A DNA stretch of 64,000 nucleotides from Lachnospiraceae bacterium (GCA_017476665.1 JAFUZJ010000040.1:1-64000), one strand, 5' to 3'. Positions 1-8,410 are shown, counted from the first letter of the stretch. Notes: generated by a model from the letters alone, not told the origin. Program-made: numbers and translations.

Positions 1-82
1 CCGGGATTCAACAATATATTCCGCGTGAAATCCCTCTGTATCGTAGCCCTCTTGATCATCTTATATGTAGCTCTCCGCTCCG
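1..82. other. Window edge, no gene assigned
   Basis: This stretch lies just downstream of the pseB-like stop. On the minus strand an ATG at 59 opens a frame that runs off the window edge, and a second frame is also open but has no start codon. Neither piece is long enough to recognise, so the next gene of the operon cannot be named. Confidence 0.3.
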
Positions 83-1081
83 TCACTCATGATGATCCAG
101 ATCCGTCTTCAAAAGCCTCTGGATATCCTCCACCGTCAGCCACTCCTTGTTTGTACCGGAACTGTATATAAACCCGGGCTCCACCAGTTTGCCGCCGGGG
201 ATCAGGAAATCCGCATTCCACCAGTTATAATTCGGATAAATGATATAATGTCTGTCATACTCATAGGTGCGCGCCGAATCCTCCTCCGGCACCATGACCT
301 CATGCAGTTTCTCGCCCTCTCTGATCCCCACCTCCGGCATCTCGCATCCGGGCAGCATCGCCTGGGCCAGATCCGTGATCTTGAAAGACGGGATCTTAGA
401 AATAAACGTCTCACCGCCCCTGGACTCCTCCAGCGCCTTGATCACAAGCTTTACCCCTTCCTCCAGACTGATCCAGAATCTCGTCATGCGGTAATCTGTG
501 ATCGGCAGCTCTTTCCCGCCGTTATCAATGATATTCTGGAAAAACGGGATCACCGATCCGCGGCTGCCCGCCACATTTCCGTAGCGCACCACCGCAAACT
601 TCGTGCCGTCCCCGCCGGAATAGGAATTCGCCGCTGCAAACAGCTTGTCGGAAACCATCTTCGTGGATCCGTACAGATTGATGGGGCTCACAGACTTGTC
701 CGTGGACAGCGCCACAACCTTCTTCACGCCGGTATCCAGGCAGGCATCGATCACATTGCAGGCCCCGTTGATATTCGTCTTGATCGCCTCGATCGGATTG
801 TACTCACAGGCAGGCACCTGCTTTAGCGCCGCCGCATGGATCACATAATCCACACCCTGAAACGCCCTGGTCAGCCTCTCCTTATCCCGCACATCTCCGA
901 TAAAGAAACGCAGTACCTTCTCATGTCCTTTATACGCATTCTGCATATTGAACTGCTTGAACTCATCCCGGGAATAAATGATGATCTTCTTCGGCTGATA
1001 ATGTGCCAGCACATAATCCACAAAATGATGTCCAAAAGAACCCGTTCCGCCAGTGATCAGAATCGTCTTATTATTCAGCAT
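83..1081 (-). CDS. pseB: PseB/CapD-like UDP-GlcNAc 4,6-dehydratase
   Basis: An extended short-chain dehydrogenase that would convert UDP-GlcNAc to a 4-keto-6-deoxy sugar nucleotide, the first step to pseudaminic-acid-type or related deoxyamino sugars. The NAD-binding loop TGGTGSFG is at residues 10-17. The family active-site block STDKSVSPINLYGSTK spans 126-141, with Asp128, Lys129, Tyr137 and Lys141 in the positions expected for FlaA1/PseB. The 332-residue length is normal for soluble members and the protein lacks the membrane domain of CapD/PglF. It starts 78 bases after the palindromic promoter at 1159-1194 and is probably the first gene of an operon leaving the window. Pse versus another 6-deoxy sugar cannot be settled because the next genes are outside. 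Confidence 0.88.
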   Translation of the reverse strand: MLNNKTILITGGTGSFGHHFVDYVLAHYQPKKIIIYSRDEFKQFNMQNAYKGHEKVLRFFIGDVRDKERLTRAFQGVDYVIHAAALKQVPACEYNPIEAIKTNINGACNVIDACLDTGVKKVVALSTDKSVSPINLYGSTKMVSDKLFAAANSYSGGDGTKFAVVRYGNVAGSRGSVIPFFQNIIDNGGKELPITDYRMTRFWISLEEGVKLVIKALEESRGGETFISKIPSFKITDLAQAMLPGCEMPEVGIREGEKLHEVMVPEEDSARTYEYDRHYIIYPNYNWWNADFLIPGGKLVEPGFIYSSGTNKEWLTVEDIQRLLKTDLDHHE

Positions 1082-1158
1082 ACTCTTTTTCTCTCCTTAA
1101 AACTCTCATTCAGTCAAAATCCACAACCTCAAAACCTACAATTTCAAAAGCCGCAATC

Positions 1159-1194
1159 TATGGTAAGAATACCACAAATTGCGACCTGTCGCAA
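1159..1194 (-). promoter_or_regulatory. Promoter with palindrome over -10 (copy 1)
   Basis: Read on the minus strand there is a -35 TTGCGA (1189-1194), a 17-base spacer and a -10 TATTCT (1166-1171). The -10 sits in the centre of an inverted repeat, TATGGTA/TACCACA around AGAA (1159-1176), with one mismatch. The same arrangement occurs at 5980-6016 and 18501-18537. It would drive the pseB-like gene, and the palindrome could be an operator. Confidence 0.7.
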
Positions 1195-1228
1195 GGAGTA
1201 ATCAGCAGTTCCATCTCCTTCATAAACT

Positions 1229-1621
1229 CTATTGAAAAAAATTAACAAATGGTATATTACAAGTAGGAAATCTGGAAAAATTTGTAATGCCCGCCACCAT
1301 AGGTCTCATATACCCCAATAGCAGTGCAGGCGCATTACAATTAAGCATCGTGTCCACTGTCTGCTCATCTATATTTTCCCATATAAAATCTGATGCAACC
1401 TTTATTTTTAATGTGAATGGCACATTTTCCTTCTCTTTATTGATCTCTAATGTCAATTGGACATTCGCCATATTCTGACTCTCTTTTTTGTCAATATCTA
1501 CCTTGAAAATATTTTGCATCTCGATTTCTGCATTGTTTGCATCCGAAAAATAATCTGATTTCTCAGAAAAAGAGACTTCTACCAAATATGGATTCAAAAA
1601 CTGAAATTTGCTCCGTTCCAT
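1229..1621 (-). CDS. SecB-like chaperone protein, cassette 1
   Basis: A 130-residue protein whose C-terminal half follows the SecB pattern. NAPALLLGYMRPMVAGITNF (about 94-113) and the end FPTCNIPFVNF match the SecB helix plus proline-rich tail (APALLFPYARE...PVNF in classical SecB). SecB is a cytosolic export chaperone of proteobacteria. In Gram-positives SecB-like proteins are rare and are best known as the chaperone of tripartite toxin-antitoxin-chaperone sets. It is the third gene of a cassette (2755 to 1229) and follows its neighbour by 20 bases with a GAGGAG site. A second SecB-like gene lies at 18552-18935 in the same gene order. The family call is fairly secure. The role in a toxin-antitoxin or defence unit is inference. 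Confidence 0.75.
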   Translation of the reverse strand: MERSKFQFLNPYLVEVSFSEKSDYFSDANNAEIEMQNIFKVDIDKKESQNMANVQLTLEINKEKENVPFTLKIKVASDFIWENIDEQTVDTMLNCNAPALLLGYMRPMVAGITNFSRFPTCNIPFVNFFQ

Positions 1622-1641
1622 TCTATTTCTCCTCTAAAATA

Positions 1642-2337
1642 TTATGCAGCCTGTATATAAACTATATTATCAAAGTCAAATCTATTGTTTGGAATATCTT
1701 GTCCTAAATAACTTTCTACGATCTGCGTTTGATAAGCAAACTTCGATGCTCCTTTCTCATCCAAATGCATCCCCAAAAGGCTCTCGCAATATTGTACTAT
1801 GCGTTCTTCATAAATCCCTTGAACTATCGATCCTGAAACCTGTGGTCTACGTTCTATCATAAAACTATACTCTATTGGAACATCACCCTGCTTCACACTA
1901 TAACTTACAATGATATCACAGTTCCGAGAGGACATATGAAACTCTTTATCCTCCAGATATTTTCTCAGCCTATCTCTGTCACACCTAATATATGTCCCTT
2001 CCTCCGGCAGATCAAGCCTGTCAACCTTATCCCTTTTCAGGATGCTACTCCTCTCCTGACCCTGCATATCCATTTGAATCCGGATCACTGCAGCCGGAAG
2101 CAAAAAAGCTGATGCAATATCCATCTGCTCGTCATAAAGCGCCCATAGCGTATCCACATCACATTTTGCCACGATCCACCTTTGAAAATAACGAATTTCC
2201 GAGCAGATACATAAATATATATTTTTTGTTTCATCTATACAAGTGAACACTATCGGCTCCGAGTCAAATTCATATATAACATGATCCAAATACAAATTTC
2301 CCACTTGTATTACATTTGTAAAGTATGCCTTGTCCAT
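1642..2337 (-). CDS. Unknown protein, second gene of SecB-like cassette 1
   Basis: 231 residues from the ATG at 2337, chosen because GAGGTG lies just upstream and the preceding gene stops 2 bases away. A longer frame to 2397 has no ribosome site. No membrane segment is seen. The N-terminal segment (LYLDHVIYEFDSEPIVFTC, then a YLCIC strand) resembles the N-terminus of the protein at 18948-19532 (LYLEKILVSFDIPILFVC, then FLCLN), so the two are distant paralogues in the same position of two cassettes. A mixed alpha/beta protein with an acidic middle. I do not recognise a catalytic motif. It could be a toxin, a client or an adaptor of the SecB-like protein. Confidence 0.65.
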   Translation of the reverse strand: MDKAYFTNVIQVGNLYLDHVIYEFDSEPIVFTCIDETKNIYLCICSEIRYFQRWIVAKCDVDTLWALYDEQMDIASAFLLPAAVIRIQMDMQGQERSSILKRDKVDRLDLPEEGTYIRCDRDRLRKYLEDKEFHMSSRNCDIIVSYSVKQGDVPIEYSFMIERRPQVSGSIVQGIYEERIVQYCESLLGMHLDEKGASKFAYQTQIVESYLGQDIPNNRFDFDNIVYIQAA

Positions 2338-2338
2338 T

Positions 2339-2755
2339 TTACACCTCGTGGAAATATATCTGTGGCTCACTTTCCTGATAGATCCACCAGTCAACATGCG
2401 TATCCGTTCTTTTCTCTCTATCCGCAGTCAATTGACTCGGGCCACACATTTTTTCTGTTTTTCCCTTTGCAATAAATGCTTTCGGTTTATGGCGCATAAA
2501 TATTTTCAGTGCATATTCCGCTTCCGAATACTCTATATTGCACGATGTTGAATATAACCCCGGATCCATCGGATCCATATTCTTTCTGGGCGGGATCAGC
2601 TTTTGTTTTATCTCCTCATAAGTACTGATAAAACTTTGTCTATCAATCGTACCATATTTAATTACTCTATATACCGGTCGAGTCTCTTCCCTTGCCCCTG
2701 CGGGCAGTATTTTCGCTTCAAAATCATCCGGAAAACAAGGCGGATATTTATTCAT
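2339..2755 (-). CDS. Unknown protein, first gene of SecB-like cassette 1
   Basis: 138 residues from the ATG at 2755, which has GTGAG 9 bases upstream. An ATG at 2764 is possible, and the frame extending to 2881 has no ribosome site. The sequence has an N-terminal KYPPCFPDDF block and a C-terminal THVDWWIYQESEPQIYFHEV block. The protein at 19514-19957 has a similar plan, KFPKVLRDAL near the start and SHVHLFLYENVDPSGEFEV near the end, with a middle YxG(I/T) segment shared. They are diverged homologues. No known domain recognised. Translation of the second gene is coupled to this one. Confidence 0.6.
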   Translation of the reverse strand: MNKYPPCFPDDFEAKILPAGAREETRPVYRVIKYGTIDRQSFISTYEEIKQKLIPPRKNMDPMDPGLYSTSCNIEYSEAEYALKIFMRHKPKAFIAKGKTEKMCGPSQLTADREKRTDTHVDWWIYQESEPQIYFHEV

Positions 2756-2911
2756 ACGTTTCATCTCACATTTCAGATCAACAAATATTGTATGCAAAAA
2801 TCCTAACACAAAATATACAAAAAACAATTCGTTTTGGGCATAGGTTGAAAAAAGCGGCGAACCACCTCTGATAATATGCACTTAGCAGAAAGAAATATTA
2901 CAAGTGACTAT

Positions 2912-2940
2912 ATTTTACATTCCTTTATGCTATTTGTCAA
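2912..2940 (-). promoter_or_regulatory. Promoter of SecB-like cassette 1
   Basis: On the minus strand there is a consensus -35 TTGACA (2935-2940), a 17-base spacer and a -10 TAAAAT (2912-2917). It lies after the stop of the CgeB-like gene, so the cassette is transcribed on its own. The leader is about 145 bases long. Near 2852-2866 it carries a small hairpin, GTGG-TTCG-CCGC followed by six T, which could be a weak terminator or attenuator. Confidence 0.65.
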
Positions 2941-2954
2941 GTATCGTTCAACCT

Positions 2955-4127
2955 TTACAAACAGCTCAACATCTCCCGCACCCTGTGCCTGTACGTATGC
3001 TGCTCCTCCATCTTCCGAAATCCGTTCTCTGCGATCTGCTTCCGCTCCTCCTCATGGGCCAGATAATACGCAACCTTGTCCAGCAGATCCGCCTTACTCT
3101 CAAAATACACATAATCCTCTCCCGGCACAAAAAACTCCAGAAAATCCGGCTGAAAATTCGTGAGCAGGAAACCTCCGGCCCCCATGACGTCAAAAGCCCG
3201 AAGCGGCATCCCCGCCAGGATGCTGCGCAGCGAAATATTCAGATTAATCTTCGCTGTCTTAAATACATAGGGCGCCATATCATAATAATCCACCTTCCCG
3301 TGGTTCGTACACCCTTTCATCCGAAAATCCTGATCCGGCGTATACAGATCCAGACCGAACCGCTCCGCAACCTCCCCCAGCAATTCCTTCCTCTCCATCG
3401 CCGTAATCTGCCTGTTGATCACATACTGCGCAAACAGATACTCCACGCTCTCCACACTGTCATGCCCCGGCGTCATGGGCAGAAACTGCCGCATATCCTC
3501 GATCAGCTCCGGATGCGCCTTCAGCGTTTCCTGCACAAAATTATACCCGTACACCTGCTTCTGCGCCGCCATCAAGCCCTCCAGATACCCTCTGGTGTAA
3601 TCCTTGATCCCCGTCAGTCTGTCATAAAAATTATGCGCCTCCGTATACAGCGACCCGATAAACGCCACCTCATGGGCATTATACCACCCGGTCCGGCGAA
3701 ACATCCCGAAATCCCGCATTGCACTCAACCGCTCCGTATTCGCTGCCATGGGCAGAAAATGCACCGTCTGAATCCCCGCATTGTGAAACTCCAGATAAAT
3801 CGAACTGTCAAACACAAACACATGATTTGTGGGATACGCGATGGAATAATGATAGATCCTCACATAAGGGCTGTCATAGATCCAAGACAGATAGGGCATT
3901 CCCAGTTCCTTACAGGCCAGCGCCACCACCGGGAAATAATTAAACGAAAACACACAGTCCACTGCTGCCTGTCTGATCTCGCCAGTCACCTTCGCCACCG
4001 CCTGGGCATCGTCCGGCTCCTCCTTATCCGAGTATGCGAACTCCACCACCTCATGCCCTTCCCTGCGGAACGCATCTATCACGTCATCATTGCCAAAACT
4101 CTTCCATGTCAAAAAAAATATCTTCAT
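2955..4127 (-). CDS. CgeB-family glycosyltransferase
   Basis: A 390-residue GT-B protein of the CgeB/DUF3880 type. The N-terminal Rossmann half starts MKIFFLTWKSFGNDDVIDAF and contains SWIYDSPYV (about 103-111). The C-terminal half has KINLNISLRSILAGMPLRAF and MGAGGFLLTNF, the usual donor-site region of Glycos_transf_1_2 proteins. The ATG directly abuts the TAG of the upstream dehydrogenase, so the two are translationally coupled. Its operon partners make an activated alditol phosphate, so it probably transfers a sugar onto a phospho-decorated glycan. A paralogue of equal length is at 7228-8400 on the other strand. Acceptor and donor cannot be read from sequence. Confidence 0.85.
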   Translation of the reverse strand: MKIFFLTWKSFGNDDVIDAFRREGHEVVEFAYSDKEEPDDAQAVAKVTGEIRQAAVDCVFSFNYFPVVALACKELGMPYLSWIYDSPYVRIYHYSIAYPTNHVFVFDSSIYLEFHNAGIQTVHFLPMAANTERLSAMRDFGMFRRTGWYNAHEVAFIGSLYTEAHNFYDRLTGIKDYTRGYLEGLMAAQKQVYGYNFVQETLKAHPELIEDMRQFLPMTPGHDSVESVEYLFAQYVINRQITAMERKELLGEVAERFGLDLYTPDQDFRMKGCTNHGKVDYYDMAPYVFKTAKINLNISLRSILAGMPLRAFDVMGAGGFLLTNFQPDFLEFFVPGEDYVYFESKADLLDKVAYYLAHEEERKQIAENGFRKMEEQHTYRHRVREMLSCL

Positions 4128-5174
4128 CTACCTCACCGCCATGATCTTCACATAATCTGCGGACTTATCCCGCATAATCTCCATACCTTTGTACAATTCC
4201 TGCAACCCAAACCGATGGGTGATCAACTCCTCCGGATGGATCTTTCCCGCAGCGATCGCCCGCAGCACCAGATTCCAGTCATCCTCCTCCGCATGCCCAA
4301 AAGACGAGTTCCACGTTCCCTTCAACGTCAGCTGCTTCCGCAGGATCTGCCAGTACACATCCCGCTGTAGCGCCATATCCGAAGCAGGATTTCCCACCAA
4401 CATCACACGCCCCCCGGCAGCGGCCGCCTCCAGCCCCAGTTCCACGATCTCCTTTTTCCCGATACACTCAAAGAAGACATCCACGCCCGCGCCATCCGTT
4501 TTATCCATGATCCAACGCTTCGCATCCTCTTTTCTCGTATCACAAAAGCAAGCTCCTTCTATTCCGATCCGCGCCGCCATCTGCCGCTGCGCGTCCTTAT
4601 TTCCCAGCACATAGACCCGTTCTACGCCCATTCCCTTCAAATGCATCGCTGTCAGCAGACCGATGGTACCCAGACCACAGATTGCCACTGCATCATTTCT
4701 ATCCACATGAATGCTCCGGATCGCATGCATTGCCACCGAAGCAGGCTCCAGCATGGCAGCCTGTTCAAACGTCACCTGCTCCGGGAGCTCAAGCAGATTC
4801 CACTCCGGCACCGCCACATACTCCGCAAATCCCCCGTCCGACCGGGAACCCAGATAATCATACTTCTTACACATCTCATACTGTTTTTTCAGACACTGCG
4901 GACAACTCATACAGGGAATCAGCGGAAAAATTCCGACCCGCTTGTCCCGAAAACGCCTGTCCGCTTTATCCCCCAGTTCCACCACCGTCCCGGCAAACTC
5001 ATGCCCCGGTATCAGCGGCATATGATGCGCACCATGATAAAAAATCCGCGGGATATCCGAACCACAGATTCCCACGGCCTCCACCCGCACCAACACAGAA
5101 TGCGCCTGCGGCACCGGTCTTGCGACCTCCTCAAAACGCAGATCATTGATGTTATGCAATACATATGCTCTCAT
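4128..5174 (-). CDS. Zinc-dependent polyol-phosphate dehydrogenase (TarJ/GatD-like)
   Basis: A 348-residue medium-chain zinc alcohol dehydrogenase. The start at 5174 is set by GGAG 7 bases upstream. It shows catalytic zinc ligands GICGSD and GHEFAG, a structural zinc cysteine cluster CMSCPQCLKKQYEMC (about 94-108) and the nucleotide loop GLGTIG (about 171-176). Its pairing with a cytidylyltransferase directly upstream is the TarI-TarJ arrangement, in which TarJ reduces ribulose 5-phosphate to ribitol 5-phosphate before CDP activation. Galactitol-1-phosphate or another polyol-phosphate dehydrogenase is an alternative. The enzyme class is secure. The substrate is inferred from context. Confidence 0.85.
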   Translation of the reverse strand: MRAYVLHNINDLRFEEVARPVPQAHSVLVRVEAVGICGSDIPRIFYHGAHHMPLIPGHEFAGTVVELGDKADRRFRDKRVGIFPLIPCMSCPQCLKKQYEMCKKYDYLGSRSDGGFAEYVAVPEWNLLELPEQVTFEQAAMLEPASVAMHAIRSIHVDRNDAVAICGLGTIGLLTAMHLKGMGVERVYVLGNKDAQRQMAARIGIEGACFCDTRKEDAKRWIMDKTDGAGVDVFFECIGKKEIVELGLEAAAAGGRVMLVGNPASDMALQRDVYWQILRKQLTLKGTWNSSFGHAEEDDWNLVLRAIAAGKIHPEELITHRFGLQELYKGMEIMRDKSADYVKIMAVR

Positions 5175-5200
5175 ACGCAAACTCCTCTGTCTAATCTGAC

Positions 5201-5920
5201 TTATCTGTCCTTCACAATCTCCCGGAACCGCTCCAGATCCGCCTGCGTCGTGATCTTAAAATTCCGCTCATCCCCGGCAATATACTGTACATCCAGTCCC
5301 GCCAGGATCGCCGGCTCCGTAGAACCGTTGATGCGCAGGATCTCCTCCGGCAGAAGCACCCGGTTTGCCTCATAATACGGCTCCAGCAGAAACGCCTCCG
5401 GCGCCTGCCCCGCAATTACCCTGCTTCGCTCCAACAGGGACTCAATCCTGCCGTCCGTTCCATAATACACCGTATCCTTCACCGGAAGCGCAGGCATCAC
5501 ACCGTCATGCGCCACACAGCCCTCCAGACAGGCAGAAATGGTCTCCCCTGACACCAATGGTCTGGCTGCGTCGTGGATCAAAACCACCACATCATCGCTG
5601 GCAACATCCGCCTCGCCTTGCCGCCGCGCTATCTGCCCTGCCGCTTCACGCCTGATATCCTGCAGCCCGTTCCAAACAGACAGCTGTCTTGTCTGCCCCG
5701 GCAGAGAAAACCCCTGCAATTTTGAGCCGGCCCACTGCCCGATCAATTCATGCCAATCCCCGGCAGCCACCACACGCACCGCATCAATGTCCGGATGCGC
5801 CTGAAACGTCTCCAGGCAATACGCTATGATCGGCTTCCCGCCGACCTCTATATACTGTTTTGGGATATCTCCTCCAAGCCTGCTGCCGGTTCCGCCCGAC
5901 AGGATCAATGCAATGTTCAT
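5201..5920 (-). CDS. IspD/TarI-family cytidylyltransferase
   Basis: 239 residues from the ATG at 5920, with GGGAG upstream. The N-terminal CTP-binding loop ALILSGGTGSRLGGDIPKQY and the later IHDAARPLVS block are the hallmarks of the IspD/TarI family, which joins CMP to methylerythritol phosphate or ribitol phosphate. The next gene is a TarJ-like dehydrogenase, so activation of a pentitol phosphate for glycan decoration is more likely than isoprenoid synthesis. It is the first gene of a three-gene operon with the dehydrogenase and the CgeB-like transferase, about 60 bases downstream of promoter copy 2. Confidence 0.85.
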   Translation of the reverse strand: MNIALILSGGTGSRLGGDIPKQYIEVGGKPIIAYCLETFQAHPDIDAVRVVAAGDWHELIGQWAGSKLQGFSLPGQTRQLSVWNGLQDIRREAAGQIARRQGEADVASDDVVVLIHDAARPLVSGETISACLEGCVAHDGVMPALPVKDTVYYGTDGRIESLLERSRVIAGQAPEAFLLEPYYEANRVLLPEEILRINGSTEPAILAGLDVQYIAGDERNFKITTQADLERFREIVKDR

Positions 5921-5979
5921 GGTATGTTCTGCTCTCCCTATTTCATGCAAATATCCATTCCTTCCAATAAGGTCGTATT

Positions 5980-6016
5980 TTATGGTAAGAATACCATAAA
6001 ACGCAATCTTTCGCAA
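5980..6016 (-). promoter_or_regulatory. Promoter with palindrome over -10 (copy 2)
   Basis: On the minus strand there is a -35 TTGCGA (6011-6016), a 17-base spacer and a -10 TATTCT (5988-5993). The -10 is centred in a perfect inverted repeat, TTATGGTA/TACCATAA around AGAA (5980-5999), extendable to 10-base arms. It would start the cytidylyltransferase operon. It matches the copies at 1159 and 18501. Confidence 0.75.
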
Positions 6017-6192
6017 GCTATCGACAAACTCACTATACAGGTAAGTACAACAGCGTGTATAAATAATATTTACAGACTTATATTTTTATGGCAAAGTTTA
6101 CGGATTCCCCCGTTCTCTTTCTCTGTATAATCAATTTTTATTTGTTGAAATATCTTGACCGAATGGTCTTATCATCAGACAGTTCTTCACCG

Positions 6193-7059
6193 TTAGATCT
6201 TTTGTATTTTTGTTTCGCCACCAGGCGCGTCACATGTCTCATAGATGGCAACAATCTTATCCACTTCTTCATTCAGAAATTCCGCGATTTCAGACACAGT
6301 ACGACCCTTGGCTTTATTTTGGCAAACCACCGCAGCTATATAGTCAGCTCTGCCCTTTGTCTCGCCCTCTGCCTCGCCGGCCGCCTTGCCCGCCTTGTAT
6401 TCATCCCGCATCATCTCTTCAAACAACATGTATCTGCTCCTCATCTCGCGGTCAGACTTGATCCTGTGGATCGAGCGTTGGAACTGCCGCACCAGATCAC
6501 TCTTGTAATCCGCCTCGCTGGCCTCCAGGCTCGCCCCCGCAAACTTCAAGAATGCCGCCAACTCTCCAGGAACCTCCGATTCATTCCTGCCCTTGGTGCT
6601 CAGAAAAATGGTATGCATCCCGTCCTCATACTCTGCCTCCGGCATCTCCTTCAGTTTCATCCGCGCCGTATACTGATACTTCCCACCCCCAAAGGGATCG
6701 AAGTCACAGATAAAGATCACAAAGCTGTCCGGCAGTTCCTCGTACTCCGTACCCGCAAGCAATAACTCCATATCGATCTGTCCGTGGTAGTACCGGGCAC
6801 GCTTCAATACCTTTCTGTTCAGCACCTGCATTTCGACATTATAGCGAGTATTTTCCTCATCCTCACAAAACACGTCGAGCCGTATCCCCTTCTGCTCCGG
6901 ATGGTAGACAATGCTCTTTTCACGGCTGATCTCCACACGCTTAATCACCTTGCCGAGAAGGCAGCTTAAGAATGCCTTACTGTTATCCCCTTCCATCATC
7001 GCCGCAGCAAAAAGGAAGTTGTCCTTGATCGTCTGTTCCTGTAATGTTTTCTTTGCCAT
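6193..7059 (-). CDS. Rpn-family PD-(D/E)XK nuclease (transposase-like)
   Basis: A 288-residue protein of the Rpn/PF12784 group, known in bacteria as recombination-promoting nucleases and often misnamed transposases. The nuclease core reads GIRLDVFCEDEENTRYNVEMQ split over a hairpin, with Asp62, Glu76 and Gln78 as the likely D...ExQ active site. The C-terminus is a charged coiled-coil-like region (DEYKAGKAAGEAEGETKG). Such genes are usually single and variable in copy number. It is divergent from the CgeB-like gene at 7228 and separates two glycan gene groups. Confidence 0.85.
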   Translation of the reverse strand: MAKKTLQEQTIKDNFLFAAAMMEGDNSKAFLSCLLGKVIKRVEISREKSIVYHPEQKGIRLDVFCEDEENTRYNVEMQVLNRKVLKRARYYHGQIDMELLLAGTEYEELPDSFVIFICDFDPFGGGKYQYTARMKLKEMPEAEYEDGMHTIFLSTKGRNESEVPGELAAFLKFAGASLEASEADYKSDLVRQFQRSIHRIKSDREMRSRYMLFEEMMRDEYKAGKAAGEAEGETKGRADYIAAVVCQNKAKGRTVSEIAEFLNEEVDKIVAIYETCDAPGGETKIQKI

Positions 7060-7097
7060 ACATCGTTTCCTCCTCTACAGAGGAATCCGCAATATGA

Positions 7098-7137
7098 TTA
7101 TATCGCATTGCGCAATAACGAGTCAATGGCAAATATA
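7098..7137 (-). promoter_or_regulatory. Promoter of the Rpn-family gene
   Basis: On the minus strand a -35 TTGACT and a -10 TATAAT are 18 bases apart. The spacer carries the palindrome ATTGCGCAAT. The gene starts about 40 bases further on with a GAGGAGG site. Confidence 0.55.
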
Positions 7138-7163
7138 AACAAAAGGCGCGAAAACATTTCCGC

Positions 7164-7192
7164 TTGAATCCCGCGCTCCGGTCATCTATACT
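7164..7192 (+). promoter_or_regulatory. Promoter of the second CgeB-like gene
   Basis: There is a -35 TTGAAT (7164-7169), a 17-base spacer and a -10 TATACT (7187-7192) upstream of the only intact plus-strand gene. Confidence 0.6.
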
Positions 7193-7227
7193 ATAAAAGG
7201 ATGTATCACATAAAAAGGAGTTCCCGC

Positions 7228-8400
7228 ATGGATATTTTAATCTACCGCTACGGCAGCATCTGCGAGCCGGATATCATAGACGCATTCACCCGCCTGGGGT
7301 TAAACGTAATAGAAGAGAAAACCGAGATCACCAACAAGAAGCTCTCCTCCGCTGACCGGGTGGATCTGGTGAACCGCATATTGTCTGAGAAGCATCCGCT
7401 CTTTGTCTTCAGTGTAAATTTTTACCCTGCACTGGCGGAAATCTGCTCCATCCACAAAACGCTCTATCTCTGCTGGACCGTGGACTCCCCTGTGCCGGAG
7501 CTTTTCTCCGACTCCATAAGACGCCCTACCAACCGGATCTTTCTGTTTGACAAGGCACAATACCGAACCTTTGCACCATGCAACCCGGAGTGCATCTACC
7601 ATCTGCCTCTTGCCTCCTGCACAGAACGGTTTGACCGGGTGGTGGCATCCATCACAGAAAAAGACAGGCAGAAATACACCTCCGACATTTCCTTCGTCGG
7701 CTCCCTCTATAGTGAGAAAAATCCCCTGCGCCACATAAAAGGGCTCTCCGAATACGCCAAGGGCTATATTGACGCGCTGGTGGAAGCGGCATTGAAGATA
7801 TATGGCTATAATCCCGTCCCGGATGCCGTGACTGACAGCCTGGCTGCTGAGATCAAGGCACACGCGGACAACTTTTACTCTATTGAAAAAAGTATTGCCG
7901 ACTCCGATCGCTATGTTGCCGCCCACAGCTACATCGGTATGCAGATTGCAGAAACAGAGCGCATCCGCACCCTGAACACCCTGGCTGTACATTTCAACGT
8001 AGATCTCTATACATTGAGCAACACCGCCCCCCTGCAAAATGTGCATGTGCGCGGCAGCGTACAAAGCCTGACGGAAATGCCCAAGGTCTTCCGCTTAAGC
8101 AAGATCAACCTGAACATGACCATCAAGCCCATCCAGACCGGGCTCCCCTTGCGCATCTTTGATATCCTGGGCTGCGGCGGTTTCCTGATGACCAACTACC
8201 TGGAAGAACTGCCGGAGTATTTTGACATTGGGGTAGATCTGGAAGCATACAGCAGTATGGAAGAACTGATTGATAAATGCAACTACTATCTGCATCATGA
8301 GGAGGAACGGAAACAGATTGCCTTGAACGGCTATCGAAAGGTTTGTGAACACCACACTTATTACCACCGAATGAAAGAAATGATAGCGGCTCTCACATGA
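7228..8400 (+). CDS. CgeB-family glycosyltransferase (paralogue)
   Basis: 390 residues from the ATG at 7228, preceded by AAAAGGAG at 7 bases. The longer frame from 7201 lacks a site. It is a clear paralogue of the protein at 2955-4127, sharing CWTVDSP with SWIYDSP, KINLNMTIKPIQTGLPLRIF with KINLNISLRSILAGMPLRAF, and LGCGGFLMTNY with MGAGGFLLTNF. The C-terminal HHEEERKQIALNGYRKV block is also shared. A GT-B transferase likely to act on the same type of glycan. It is the only intact gene on the plus strand and has its own promoter, so it may be expressed separately. Confidence 0.85.
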   Translation: MDILIYRYGSICEPDIIDAFTRLGLNVIEEKTEITNKKLSSADRVDLVNRILSEKHPLFVFSVNFYPALAEICSIHKTLYLCWTVDSPVPELFSDSIRRPTNRIFLFDKAQYRTFAPCNPECIYHLPLASCTERFDRVVASITEKDRQKYTSDISFVGSLYSEKNPLRHIKGLSEYAKGYIDALVEAALKIYGYNPVPDAVTDSLAAEIKAHADNFYSIEKSIADSDRYVAAHSYIGMQIAETERIRTLNTLAVHFNVDLYTLSNTAPLQNVHVRGSVQSLTEMPKVFRLSKINLNMTIKPIQTGLPLRIFDILGCGGFLMTNYLEELPEYFDIGVDLEAYSSMEELIDKCNYYLHHEEERKQIALNGYRKVCEHHTYYHRMKEMIAALT

Positions 8401-8410
8401 GAGCCGCTAT
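8383..8410. terminator. Hairpin between convergent genes
   Basis: A perfect 12-base stem, ATAGCGGCTCTC/GAGAGCCGCTAT with loop ACAT, includes the stop codon of the CgeB-like gene. The following T tract is poor. It lies between convergent genes and could serve both directions. Confidence 0.55.

Noticed and set aside
89-826. A 245-codon plus-strand frame opposite the pseB-like gene
   Set aside because: The minus strand encodes a complete dehydratase with all motifs, and the plus frame has no recognisable feature.
2904-4370. A 488-codon plus-strand open frame
   Set aside because: It lies opposite the CgeB-like gene and the end of the dehydrogenase gene, has odd His/Arg/Leu-rich composition, no ribosome site and no known domain. 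It is a mirror of GC-rich coding.
5201-5920. Housekeeping IspD of the MEP pathway
   Set aside because: The family fits, but the next gene is a TarJ-like dehydrogenase and then a glycosyltransferase. The TarI-type role is more consistent.
7201-7227. Upstream start of the second CgeB-like gene
   Set aside because: There is no ribosome site before 7201, while AAAAGGAG is well placed for 7228.
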